A DNA stretch of 64,000 nt, taken from the NCBI GenBank assembly GCA_905250025.1, contig CAJNOJ010000059.1, positions 397,579 to 461,578 of the forward strand, given 5' to 3'. A program made the translations under genes and the position numbers. A model generated the notes under the pieces. The model was not told where the DNA came from. It was given only the letters and a program-made list of their open reading frames with translations, and did no database searches. How positions within the stretch are numbered: the first letter of the stretch is position 1; each line of letters starts with the position of its first letter. Below are positions 1 through 11,767 of this stretch, piece by piece. The stretch is from Adineta ricciae (lineage: Eukaryota; Rotifera; Eurotatoria; Adinetida; Adinetidae).

Positions 1-435
1 AATATATCTTGAAAAAACCATCGATTACAATATTAGATCTGATCGTAGATAAAAAAGTCACATCAACTATGAATATTTGTCGTAATCACATATTTCTACA
101 GTTAGTAACATTCTTACACTAAAAGTAACTATCAAGATCTCTTGTGTTTGAAAGTTGCCATCGTTTCAATCGCATAGAACGTTGTATTTCACGATAAATT
201 TCTCTTGCTTGTTATCAATTTGTGCGTCAAGAAATTCAATTCATCAGTAATTCAATATCAAATCACTATATTTATTCTCTTTATCTTACATACCACACAA
301 TGCGTGTATGAGTGCTATACTTAACTTCTAATAAGTTTATCTTAAGATGATAAACATATACTGTGCTGTATTTTGTGTAAAAACTGCATACAATTTTCTT
401 TCATCTAACATATTCAAAGAAGAGTGTGCTAAATC
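1..435. other. Upstream non-coding region
   Basis: AT-rich sequence before the first gene. No reading frame with recognisable protein content was found. It presumably holds the 5' UTR and promoter of the tetraspan gene that starts at 436, or the end of a neighbour outside the window. Confidence 0.5.
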
Positions 436-1129
436 ATGCAGGCCATTTATACTGATCCCAAACTCATTCGATATCAACGCTGGCGACAAGTTTGGCCAAC
501 GCCAATTGTTGCTATAATAGCAACCGCTCAATTGATATTAACATTTCTTATCATTGGCTTCGAAACATGGAGTATGGTATTGAACGTTAAGTATTCATTC
601 TTTTTCATTGGTGATATAACTTCGTTTTTCTTTACGATCACTTGGATATCGACATTCACTGTTGGTAAGTCTCATGCTGAACAGAAAATTATATGTCATT
701 AAGCATTGTTTGTCTCTAGTTTGTTGCAATCGTGGATCTCAAGGTTGTGCCATGCATGCGTTAGTTGAAAACATTCTTTCGATCATTGCCTCATGTATTC
801 TTCTTGGCTACGATGCGAAATTCATTAATCAACCGTATACATGTCTTTGGCCAGCTTATGCATGCCACGATGGAATATGGGCTGGCATTTCGGAAACTTT
901 ATGGAACTCTCTTGGTACAGATACTATGAAAGCAAAACTTGTTGCACTTAAACTACAACTAGCGTGTGCGGTTTTAATGTTATTTGTCTCTCTACTGTTC
1001 GTGGCCATTTATATTTATACAACTTTGAAAGTTCGCAAAGAAGCGGTGATGGTTCAACCACAGGCAACTATTCAGCTTGTTTCGCCACCGCCGATTTCAG
1101 TACAAACAACAACATTGCCACCTATTTAA
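436..1129 (+). CDS. Four-helix membrane protein (tetraspan type)
   Basis: Two exons, 436-664 and 720-1129, joined across a 55-nt intron (GTAAGT...CTCTAG) that keeps the frame: Val is split by the junction and Cys-Cys-Asn-Arg follows. The protein starts at an ATG with a short polar N-terminus (RYQRWRQVWPTPIVAI). It then has four hydrophobic segments, two before and around the intron, one near LVENILSIIASCILLGY and one near LACAVLMLFVSLLFVAIYIY, and ends in a Pro/Gln/Thr-rich cytoplasmic tail. A loop with several cysteines (TCLWPAYACHDG) lies between the last two helices. The topology resembles MS4A/CD20-like or MARVEL-like tetraspans, but no family can be assigned with certainty. The gene at 2342-3287 has the same layout and a similar entry into the first helix (WP..IVAI), so the two may be old paralogues. 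An AATAAA lies about 165 nt after the stop. Confidence 0.8.
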
Positions 1130-1293
1130 TTTTTAATAACAGATAATTTGCTGAGCTTTGGATTGCTTGTCTATGAAATCTACTAACCAAGAGAATTTTA
1201 AACATAACCGAATTCTGTTTTCTTTGCACACGTCTGAACACATGATTGCGCTTTTAATGAAACTTAGCACTAACTCAATACTTTATTGGAGAA

Positions 1294-1299
1294 AATAAA
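1294..1299 (+). terminator. Candidate poly(A) signal
   Basis: An AATAAA hexamer lies 165 nt downstream of the stop of the plus-strand tetraspan gene. It sits in the short gap before the convergent gene that ends at 1367. Its use is inferred from position only. Confidence 0.4.
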
Positions 1300-1366
1300 T
1301 GATCAAAAATAATCGATAAGAGAAGTGTTTATTGTTGAATTTATTCAATAAGAGACCGATTTTTTT

Positions 1367-1966
1367 CTATTTTTCTGCTGCGACCTCTCGTATAGCAGTG
1401 CCAACACCGTTGGGAAACAAGAGTTCTAGACGTCTTTTACGCAATTTCTCTTCTTTGTCAACTATTTCCTCAATTTGCTTAATCTTTTCTTCGTCGATGA
1501 TCATTTTCTTGGCTTGTGCATAGATTGCTGTTGTTTTTTCCGGCGATAATTCTTCGCCACCTATTGCAGCACGAAAACCATCATAAAATAGCCACAGTTG
1601 TCCATATCTCGCATGATCAAGACCACTTTTCGAATGGAACGGGACTGTTCCATCTTCGACTAATGGTTTGTATTTCTCCGTCAAATCTAATACTTCTTCC
1701 GGTGCACCTAAACATCAGAAAAAAAGATAGCTTTCTTTCTTTAATAGAGAAAATCTCATATGCTGAAGGTACAAACCCATAGCCGCTGAATAACCGATAA
1801 CCCATTGTCGTGTTTGCTCAGATACTTTTGAATCAGCAGCAGCTACTTTAATTACGGCTTTTGCATGACATAAATCTGCATAGAATTTTCGTTTTGTTTC
1901 GCCTACATGATTGTACTTGACTTGGTGCAACCATTCGCTAATCATTCGACGCGTATTATCAGTCAT
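1367..1966 (-). CDS. Uncharacterised small alpha-helical protein
   Basis: Two exons on the minus strand, 1966-1777 and 1717-1367. They join as Met-Gly|Ala-Pro-Glu-Glu across a 59-nt intron with a clean pyrimidine tract before AG. The product is about 180 residues, starting MTDNTRRMISEWLHQVKYN, mostly charged helix with no signal peptide or membrane segment. The first half (about 65 residues, containing FYADLCHAKAVIKVAAADSKVS) is loosely reminiscent of TerB/DjlA-type helical bundles, but that is only an impression. The C-terminal third is a Lys/Glu-rich helix. The ATG at 1966 was chosen because it is the first true ATG in the frame. It is convergent with the tetraspan gene at 436-1129 and downstream of another on its own strand. 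Confidence 0.75.
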
Positions 1967-2341
1967 ACTTAAGAGAAAATAATACTTCACTGAAATCAGT
2001 CAGGGAAATCCGATTATACGTACTCGTTGTGCAAAAAAAGAATTAAATCAGTTAATCAAAAGTCGATTGATACGTACAATGAAACGAAACCTAATACGTC
2101 TTTCTCCATTTATTTTGTAACGCAGAAAAAGCAAAATCAGTCATGCAAAACCGTTTATTTTCCTTGATATTATTGGCGAGCGAATCATCTCCTCGCCTTC
2201 ACTAATAAAAACAGTTTTATTATGATATTATCGATAAATTTCATTTTAAAATGCAAACATATTGTTACACTCAATGAATATCTTTCAAGTTGAAAAAATC
2301 AAATTTTTCAGGTGATCTAGTTGGAAAAGTACAGTGGAAGC

Positions 2342-3287
2342 TTAATTGTTACGTCCCAACGTTGGATACGGTCCGGGTGGCCTGTAATTTTGTTGCATTG
2401 GACCTCTTACACTAGGTCCCATCATTGCAGCTTGTGGTGCACCCATCATCTGACCAGGTGGTCTGGCCATTCCTCGCGGCTGTTGACCTGCGAATCGAGG
2501 ATTGAAATATTGTGATGGTGGCGGCGGTGGCCTTGGTTTTGTGTTAGGTGCCATTGGCATACGATTATACGGTGGTCCACCAGGATTAAAATTCGCTGGA
2601 GCATATCCTCGATGGATATTATCGAAACGTGCTTTGCCACCCACACCGTATTTAATAAAAAGAACAATATACACGGCCACTAAAAACAAATTAAAAACGA
2701 GCTCTGAACAAAACACTAAAATTTCGCATAACGAACCTGTTGCAATAAAGGCTATTCCAAGAATAATTTCACCTATGTAAAAGGAGGTTCCTTTCGAGTA
2801 TGTATACGATAAATAATTGCAACCACTGGGAATTATACAATTGTACGGGTTCGACGCGAACATAATGTTAAAAATAACCGATATAGCTGCGGCTATTGCA
2901 CCCAAAACATTCAGTGCCACAGCAACTTGAAGTTTAATCCATGTTACTTTTCGAGCTGTGCAAAGAAAACGAAAAAGTACGAATATTTTTCCTAAGCTTT
3001 GTCTCACTTGAATGCAATGTGCTTATACATGCTATAAGACCAAATATAAACATCCAAACCCCACAAAGAACTTGCCAACGTGGTGCATACATAAGAATAA
3101 CGGGTAGATCGACGCCAAATGAAGCTAAACTGATCGCTAATTGCAGTATACCCAGTATAGCAACGATACGTTTTGGCCATGCACGATGGAAGTATTTTCG
3201 TAGAAAATGTTCTTGTCTTTCTGAAATTTCCTCTTTTTGATGAACATATTCTGCCACATCGACAGAATCCGGGCTGTCTCTCTTCAT
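2342..3287 (-). CDS. Four-helix membrane protein with proline/glutamine-rich tail
   Basis: Minus-strand exons 3287-3008 and 2955-2342 join as ...STLHS-Thr-Arg-Lys-Val-Thr-Trp across a 52-nt intron (GTGAGA...TGCACAG). The first true ATG gives MKRDSPDSVDVAEYVHQKEE. The open frame continues about 100 nt further upstream without another ATG, so an extra 5' exon is possible. The protein has a charged N-terminus, a first helix at RIVAILGILQLAISLASFG, a second at WQVLCGVWMFIFGLIACIS, a third at LNVLGAIAAAISVIFNIMF, and a fourth at LVFNLFLVAVYIVLFI. A cytoplasmic tail of about 90 residues follows, rich in Pro, Asn, Met, Gly and Gln (PPPPPSQYFNPRF...). Proline-rich tails on tetraspans commonly serve as scaffolding or trafficking signals. 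The family is not certain; MS4A/CD20-like or TMEM-type tetraspans are candidates. Confidence 0.8.
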
Positions 3288-6196
3288 TCTCGATCGTAAA
3301 TGTTTGCTTATATTTTTCTGGTGAAAATTTTCGAAAACGTTTGATTTAATGTTGTTGCTTGATTGTTTATGCGTGGGTCGTTCGATCACAAAATAATCAA
3401 CCTTTTAATGCTGCAGTTTGAATTGTGTGCAGATTGAATCGATTGAAGGCAAAACAACAGCAGAAGTTTTTCTTTCGACTACGCCATTTAAAAAAATAAT
3501 AAAGAACGAAAAAAAAGAAAAAATGAACAGGCGAAAACATTTTTGCGACGATGTGATGTCAGTTTTTGTAATTCGTCAAGCGAATTATCCAAAGAATTGA
3601 AAATAGAAATACACCCATAAATTGCCCTTTTTCTCGATGTCAGGCGCTTTGAGAGTTCTCAAATTTGAAACTCATTTTCATACTATCCTACCGCCCTAAT
3701 AACTTGAAGACGATCATCTGCTGACCTTGGGTCGATATTTCACGATTGAAACTAGAATCATATTTCAAATTGAACTGTATCCACTTATATCAGATTAATA
3801 TCGTAAAAAGAAAAGTATTTGATTTTGTGTTTCAACACAATTCTGATTGAATTTTGCCACTGTTGATTTGTCAAATCATCACTCAGTGAGACCATTCCAA
3901 TTGCATGTTCAATCAATCTAATGAATGTATAATTTTTTCCAACAAGAATCGTTTGTTCTCTAATGAAGACACATGTTTTTTTCGTTTTCATCATCTGTCT
4001 ATTCGAAATCACGTTTGAGTTGCTTTTCAATGAAGAAAACAAATGAAATGAAATGCATGATGATACATGATCGTCACGGCAGACAAGCAAATCAACATGA
4101 TGATAATAAATGAACCAAACCGATGTTTACTATTGAACAAAGAGTGAAAGACGAGTAAGTTTTGTATTATCTTTTTCAATTTCATGCGTATCAAAATAAT
4201 TATTCAATGAAGACAACACATCGCTGCTCGAACAAGTTCAATTCTTATTGGAATTCTCGTTTTCTTTTTTTCTATTTCCCAAGCAAATCACAGAAGTCAT
4301 AACGGACTTTTCACAAAAGAAAACTAATTACAAAACAAATTTCCTACCGGATATCACAGTCAAACCTGCGCTGTTAAATCTAGAATATCATAAAGATAAC
4401 AAAATATTTTTTTATATAACAAACATCCCTTCTGCACTTAAACATGTCTAACAAGTACGACGAGAGCTTAATGTTTTACGTAGTAAAATGATCCGTCAAG
4501 ATTTAATAGACAAAATTAGATTGCAAGAACATAACATTTATTTATTAGTTTAGTTATGAAATATATGTGTGCGTGTGCGTCTGAACATCAGTGTTATGAT
4601 ACGAGGAAAAGTAACTTTTTTTTCTGCGTATTAATTTTGTTGAGATAAAAGAAAGAAATGTCTCGAAGTTTAGGATTAAAATCGAGAGAACATTATCCAT
4701 TTTCTCTGTTCTAGATCTTTTTATAGACAGACAGATTGACTGACTGACTGACTGAAGATCATCGCATATCTTGACGCGTGTATACACATTTGTCATTGTT
4801 GATTCTTTTCTTTTTTCTTGTTTTGATGGATCGATCTGATTTTCATTTTCGGCAATGTCAGATGTCTATATACAATCTTGGACTCGTACTGATATTTGTC
4901 CACATATTGATTTCATTGCAATGAAGTCAAACTCGAGGACGAGAGAGAGAGAAAATTACATCAAATGTGTTCACTAAGCCATGCTCTTTCTAGTCTGGCT
5001 CAATGCCAGGACACATTCATTTTCTCATTATATGCTAAGCATGTGTCTATCGTTCTCGTTTCATCTTATTGCTAGTAATTTCTTTCGTCATGTTCACTGA
5101 TAATAATTCAATTTGTTCATGAAAAGATTGTATGAGATCAAGACTTGTGAGAGAACGTCATCGGGTTAACGCGGCCTTCAGATGTTTAAGTACAGACTAC
5201 GCATCGATAACATGTTCCAATAATAGCTCGGCCACCATGTCTATTAGATAGTTGTTATGATTATTTCAGTTGATTTTTTTTTCATTCTTTCTCTTTCGCA
5301 TATGTATCAATCGAAGGGGACAGAACGATATAAGAAAAATCTGCGTGTACTTTTATTTCGTTGTTTGTCGTCGTCGACAAGAACAGAATGCATATGTAAA
5401 GCGCGTTCGTGAACAACAGCTAACCCAGTAACTGCTGTTGGCTTTAAGCCAACTGCGTGCCGAGCAGCGTGATGTCTATGACGAGCATCATGTGATTCGA
5501 ATATAGAAAGAGGGAAAGAAAGAAGAAGGAAAAAAAACTATTGTTCGTTCGTTGTTCTCTTCCGTTCTCTTTTCCTCAGCCAATGCTTTTTTTCTATTGG
5601 TTGGCTCGCGTACTACTTCACAACCTAGCATGGATGGATAGAGAGAGCAGCTGTTTCTTCGTTTCTTCAGTGTGTGTGTATCGTGCAGCTGATTCGCCGT
5701 TAATGAAAAAATAAAACATTCTGTTTTTTTTCCTTCTCTGCTTCTACTTGGTCGCCGACTTCGTCGTCCGTACATACTGCATTCTTTTTCTATTCTTTTC
5801 TCGCGCTCTCTTTTTCTGGTTTCTATTATTACCCTACACATACATACACACTCGTCGTCATCATCGGGTTTGTTCGCGTCGCTATCGTTGGTTGTATACG
5901 TATTTTTTACTACTATCAGTACTTCCGACAGATATTTCTCAAAACCACATCACAAATAGATACAATTGAAGATTTCATTCCTTTTTGCCAATCGTACGTA
6001 TTCAATGAATTTTGTCTTTTCTCCTCTTCCTCCCACTACTATTACTATTACTACTATTACTATTATTTATTTTCTTTTTTTCCTTCTTCTTCTGTTGTTC
6101 CTTTTTATATTTCGCCATTACGTAAACGTGACGAATTTTCTTTTTCCTTTTCTAATATAGAAAGAAAAAATCATTACAAACATACACATTTCGTGA
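3288..6196. other. Long non-coding region upstream of TFAP4
   Basis: About 2.9 kb without a supportable gene. It holds AT-rich sequence, a short GACT tandem run near 4735-4755, alternating GT/CA runs, T-rich and pyrimidine-rich stretches, and a denser GC patch near 5400-5480. Open frames here are low-complexity and none has homology that I recognise. A pyrimidine tract ending in AG lies about 36 nt before the TFAP4 ATG, so part of the region may be a 5' UTR intron or outron. Most of it is probably regulatory DNA of the transcription factor gene. Confidence 0.5.
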
Positions 6197-8439
6197 ATGT
6201 CATATTGCTACTCAGATGATGATACGTCGGATCCAGCGTCTATACCATCGCAGCATTATCATCATTTAATGCCCGAATCGCCATTGCAACACAAGTTGTC
6301 AACAAATACCATTAACGCAAATAGTCACGTTAGGTAAGTGCGCATAAGCATGATAGCAGAATTCATATGGTCGAGTATTTCATGAATGATGTTTGGCTTG
6401 TTGCCAAAAGAGAAGAGAATGTTTTTCTTATTCGCTATGAACTGGATTGGAAGACGATACGTGAAGAGGCGCGCGCATACAAAAGGTGTTTGTTCTGTTC
6501 TTTTTCCTGCGCATCTGCTCGTTCATTTGTGTATGTGTGTGTACACATATGTGTGTCGATCGATTGGATACAGTTCAGTTCAGTAGCGAATATGAATCAA
6601 ATGAGAAAAGTTGTGTATGTGTGAATGAAAACGGCGAAAGATAAAATGATTCGGTTTTACAAATATTTGAAATATTCGATATATCTGTCTTGTGTGTGAT
6701 AGCAAAAGCAGAGAAAAACAGAAAACTTCATTCCATTCTTGGCAAATATTTCATTTAAATATTTTCCTTGCTTTTAGTCGTGTTAGCTCCAATATGTCGC
6801 CGAATTCGCAGCTGGAACATGAAAAACGCGTCCGACGTGAAATAGCTAATTCAAATGAACGTCGTCGTATGCAATCAATTAACACTGGTTTTCAAAGTTT
6901 AAAAATACTCATTCCTCATTCATGTGGTGAAAAACTTAGTAAAGTACGTTATGTCTGTGTCATAACTATGGTTTCTACAAAGAGAATAAAAGAAAAGCGA
7001 GCCTAGAGGAGAACAGAACAAGTCAAGGCCAAGGTGCGAAAATATATCGTGCAAATAGTAGGAAAAGAGAGAAAAGAAAAGCTATGTTCACTTTGATGAG
7101 AATATAAATAGAAGTTTTGTAATGTAGGCGTGCATTCTTCAACGTGCTGCTGATCATATTAAAAGTCTTGAAACGGAAAAACTAAAATTACAATCTCAAA
7201 ATGAACAATTTCGGATATTAATTAAAAGTTTCCAAATTGATTCAACCAGTGTACTACAAGCTCAACGACGTTTATCAACTAATGGTAATACGAACATTTC
7301 CATTCGAGAATTTTTCATTTATTTTTATGATTTACACTTTTTCAGATCCAGATGATTCGATTTTGTTACTTAATAATGAAACGAAGCCTATTATCAGTTC
7401 AGATGATAACAATGATGAACAATTAAGATTATATCAAGACGCGAAAAACCGTCACACATACATACATAACTGGCATGACGCTTCCCAATATGTTCAATCA
7501 CACAAAGAGGAACAACAACAACAACAACAGCAGCAGCATTATTATCATCCTCCCTCATCGTCCTCTTCTTCGTTGTATCGAACGAATCCGAAACAATCGT
7601 CAACATCAGATACAACATACATGATTGTTAAACAGAATCAGCCTAGTCAACGTTGTTATAAAACGAATTCACTTGATCAAAATAATGATAATGGAATTGT
7701 TATTGTTGAACGATGTCAACTCAGGGCCCAAAGTGTTGATACAAATAATAATAATAATTCCTCTTCGTCATCATCCCACGTAGTCGATCATACCATTTCT
7801 CGTCGGAATCTACAAACAATTGTGGAAGCGATACGTCATTTAGAAGGTGATGATGCATTAGCAAATATGAATCCTCAACAATCATCGTCGAGTCAAGAAG
7901 ATTTACCCGCACAACTTAAAGCGATGATTAGCGAAAAATTTCAACAGCAACAAATAAATAAAAGTCCATCGTCCTCGTCCGTACCAACAAATACGATTTA
8001 TCAGCAAACAATAAATGTTTATGATCAACAACATACAACATCAACATTGCATGATGTCGATTTGCATCAAAAGCCACCGAAAAAACGTAAAATAACTTAC
8101 AATGAAGATGATGATACCATCGAACAGCAAACGATGATACAAAAGCATGGTAAAATTCCTTTTCTGTCCTAATCAAAACCTTTCTTTTTCTCGTATTCAG
8201 AATTACTTCCTATATGCAGTCCAGATGTTCACCATCACGAGCAAATTTCAAGTGAATCCCCACCACCACCACCTCCTCCTCCTCCTTCTTCTTCTTCACA
8301 AACACTTATCTCCAATCTGGTTGTACGTTCACCACCAACAGTAGCTCAATTATTCCAAGAACATTTAATACAACGTTCAGCACGTTATCCTCCGCCTCCG
8401 TTATTATCAACGAATATCCATCGACATCAGCAACCTTAA
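6197..8439 (+). CDS. TFAP4: bHLH-leucine zipper transcription factor AP-4
   Basis: Five exons (6197-6333, 6778-6943, 7128-7284, 7346-8149, 8201-8439) join in frame to give about 500 residues. AP-4 is a nuclear bHLH-LZ factor that binds E-boxes (CAGCTG) as a homodimer. The basic region and first helix read RREIANSNERRRMQSIN followed by GFQSL, nearly identical to vertebrate AP-4. They continue through an LIPH-type loop and GEKLSK into helix 2 and a leucine zipper (LETEKLKLQSQNEQFRIL). A second conserved block, SRRNLQTIVEAIRHLEG (encoded near 7799-7849), matches the AP-4 C-terminal region. The rest is low-complexity: polyGln, polySer, and a Pro/Ser run in the last exon. It is longer than the human protein (338 residues) because of these tracts. 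The introns of 444 and 184 nt are long for this locus. Confidence 0.95.
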
Positions 8440-9301
8440 AAGAAATTCGAAAACAGGTGAAATATGATTCATATTCTTGTTCTCGTTTCCTACCCCGGTT
8501 TGTACTTTTCTTTTTTTTGTAAATATATACATATACATATTTTCTTTGCGTGTGTGTTGTGTATCCTATTGAAGAAAACAAAACTAAGACCAAAAATGTT
8601 CATGATGTTTTGCTTTTGTTGTTGTTGTTTCCGTGTGTATGTGTGTTTTTGGCTCAAGTATTTGAAAAGGACAGTGATACGCATTATTAATATGCTGTCT
8701 CTTTCTTCTTTCGTTTTTCTCTTTCTTTCTGTGTGTTTTATGCGAACAAGCTGTCCCTTTCGAAAAACAAATAGTACGATTCAACACATCACACGTTCAT
8801 TTTGTTGTTTTTTTTAGCGTTTTGTTTCATTGTTCACACCGGTCTGTTTCTCTTTGTCGCATTTTATTCGCGAAAAGCTATGCATCTTCTTTTTTTTTTC
8901 TTTATTCTTCTCTTTATTGTCATATTTCTTTCTGTTGCTTCTGTTTTGGTTTGATGGCGATGATGATTATGTGTATGGTATGCATTCTTTAATTTGTTTC
9001 TCACTCATGTGCGATCGATGAGTGTATGTTTTTGTGTGTGTTTGCCCGTTCGTTTTGATGAAGCTTGTACATTTGTACAGACAAAGAAAACAAACAAACA
9101 TTAAGAAAAAAAAAACGAAGAATTCCACTTTTTATGCTTATCGCAGTCTATCAACTGATATTGACAGCTGTTCACAGATGCTATCAATCAGCAAGACAAG
9201 AATGTCTATAGGCAACCGTATCATCTGATTCATGCGCGCTTCTTTTGGGAGAATTCGGAACAGGAAGGAAAAACAAGATGTTTTGTTCTTTTGGACGAGT
9301 T
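8440..9301. other. TFAP4 3' UTR and intergenic region
   Basis: T-rich sequence with many TTTTC, GTGTGT and TATACA runs and no reading frame with protein-like composition. It probably contains the 3' UTR of TFAP4 and the 3' end of the convergent minus-strand gene that stops at 9302. Confidence 0.5.
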
Positions 9302-10392
9302 TTATTCAGTATTAGTGTTGACACTCAATTGATCATCGGAAAGTATATCTGATTGTTGAATAGTTCTCTTTAGTTTACTGCTCATCATATGTAAAGATGG
9401 AATACAAGTTTTCGTTGGAATGTTTGTTAGATTTCGATTTAGACGATGAGTTTTCTTCGAGCCGGGAAAGGATGAAAGAATAATTTGAATTTGATAATAT
9501 GTGTAGGTCAACCATCGTTGCGTATCACTCAAAATCGGATACAAAAAGGATGTTTTCATAGCGGTAAGACCACCGGAACGGATTGTTACATATAATGTTA
9601 ACAGATCATATTTAACTGTAGTTAGAGCAGCTGAAATTGCGTGATAACGAAGAATTTCTCCTTTTAGATTAGCCTTGACAACATGATCTTCAATGTCATG
9701 GATTTTGTTCACTAAATGACGTAGATTACATGCAAATATTCGTAAACTTCGTTTGAAATCTAATCGACACGTGTCATTTCCTTGTTTGTTTCAATCGTAT
9801 TTTCGTAAAGCCTACTTGGAGAGAATCGGACAATCCAAGTTGGGTGCGCTAATCGAGCTGCTTTCATGTCATACAATGTCGATTTCGTCAGCGCACTAGG
9901 CAAAAGAAAAGAAGACTAAATTGAGCGACTTGGGGCAATCGTTGTATTTACTCAAGCACTGCTTATGATTTTACTCTTGCATAAATAGCAACCCACGAGA
10001 ACGTAATATGAACATCATGCGTTTTTCTTTCACATCATCAATTAAACATGACTCTCATTAAATTAAACTTTTTTTTCCTCTGTCAAATGAGCCTAGTGAC
10101 ATACTTTCATAGACGAAGAAACTGCTTACCAAATTCGACGCATTCTTTCGCCATAAGTGAGAAAATCAGTGTCGAGATTGATATTATACAAAGATATACA
10201 GACTGGATTGTTCGCTGGCGATTTTTGTATTAAACTTTGATAATTTCTTATTGAAACTTGAACAACATAATCCAACACCAAAGAATTCAAAACAAATTCA
10301 CATAAACTATTGGCATATTCTGTATATTCATTGAGAATAACTAGATCTAAATATCCATATGGATTGTATCGATTCGGATGACAACCAGTCAT
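9302..10392 (-). CDS. Uncharacterised protein, three exons
   Basis: Minus-strand exons 10392-10130, 9895-9816 and 9759-9302 join in frame as ...RMRRI-Cys-Ala-Leu-Thr-Lys... and ...RFSP-Asn-Phe-Lys-Arg..., giving 266 residues. The first intron is 234 nt and the second 56 nt. The start is the ATG giving MTGCHPNRYNPYGYLDLVIL. The protein is mixed helical and soluble-looking, with no signal peptide and no repeat. The middle (LRIFACNLRHLVNKIHDIEDHVVKANLKGEILRYHAIS) looks like a helical bundle, and the C-terminal 70 residues are polar and basic. I do not recognise the family. Support that it is real comes from two independent splice joins that keep one long frame. Confidence 0.7.
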
Positions 10393-11767
10393 GATCGAAG
10401 CAGACAGAAAAAAACACAATCAAATCGATGTCACGTTTGGAAAAGAAAATTATTTGAAATGATTGAAGAAAATACTATGGCAACATATCGAGAGAGAAAA
10501 ATATGCAATTGTTAAATCTTGCGTCAAGGAAATCGAGTTCGAAATAGAACTTGGTCACGTGTCATACTCAGCCAGCATGCAATAGAGAAATTTATTTATA
10601 ACTATCTGATGTTATCATTGTTGATGTTTCTTGATGTGTTACACGGAACGATCAAGATCGATGAACTTGATGATTGAAACATTTATTATTAGTATAGGAA
10701 ATGGAGAAAAATTGTTGTGTCGTTTGAGCTTTTATATAAAAGTTTACCAGATGGAATCATGACATGACCTTGAATGATTGTGTGGAAAGTGATCTAAATG
10801 TTATGTCATTTTTATCATATCAGCTTCGAATTCGTTGGTCTTCTTTGTTTAACCAGAAAAAAAATCATTTCATAGTTGATTATTCAATGAAAACATTATT
10901 ATAGTGTCAATCAAGCAGAAGATTATCATGTATTTCTTTCCTGAAGATTAGCAAATGATTTATTTATACGGCAATGTACCCAGAATGATTATCGGATGTT
11001 GTACCACATTCAATTACTTAAACACACCCAGACAGACCTGAAACTACAAATCAGAAACATTCGTTCATGTCGCTCTTCGTATTAACAACGTTTGTACCTG
11101 ATTTTCAACTCAAATTTGTATGACGCAGTGGAAATTAAATTGAATTTTGAATGAATTCTTCAGCATTAGAACTCTTCTGCTGAAAATTGTCAAGATGTCT
11201 CAATAGTTTTATCCTTTAATTATTTTCAACAAGCAACAAATGACTAAAATTGAATATTAATTATCTGTTAATGTTTAATTCAGCGAGAAAAGCAGACCAC
11301 ACGTTTGTGATTGTCTGGAAAACGTCATCAAACAAAGCTATTCCATTGACATCAGCATTCAAGCAACTATAGGCGAGGATTGTTCTTTCTGACAATGAAT
11401 TAATCATACCTAAGCAAATATACTTCACTGACAAATATCCTAATAGTTTTCTGACAGGCCGTCGGAAAATTTGTTGATGTATAATTCAGATGATTGCGAT
11501 TGACGTTGTACAACAATGTAGGAAAGTACCGAACGCAACCTTTGAGCGTGTAACAATAAGACTTGGATGCTTGCTGTTTTTCTGCTGATATTCGACAAAG
11601 AATTGTTGATATGAGAACGAAAAGAAAGAAAACATTTTTATTTACAAAGCATTTTAAATTAACATCTGATTTTTTTGACAAACTAAAAATAAGCCCTGAG
11701 AAAAAGAGAAACTACTTAGTATTAAACGATTGAGAAACAAAGAAAAACAATAAAAACCATTGTATTG
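10393..11767. other. Intergenic region
   Basis: About 1.4 kb of AT-rich sequence between the unrecognised gene and BIN3, both on the minus strand. One open frame near 11400-11681 has a hydrophobic start but no ATG and no convincing splice partner. Nothing else stands out. Confidence 0.5.

Noticed and set aside
3785..4090. Minus-strand open frame in the gap before TFAP4
   Set aside because: No ATG start, no recognisable protein, no good splice signals; consistent with chance.
5488..6160. Basic and Phe/Leu-rich open frames on both strands
   Set aside because: They arise from pyrimidine-rich, low-complexity sequence near the TFAP4 5' end and have no homology or splice structure.
11400..11681. 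Minus-strand frame with a signal-peptide-like start and several cysteines
   Set aside because: It has no ATG anywhere, the usable first codon is TTG, and no splice partner keeps the frame.
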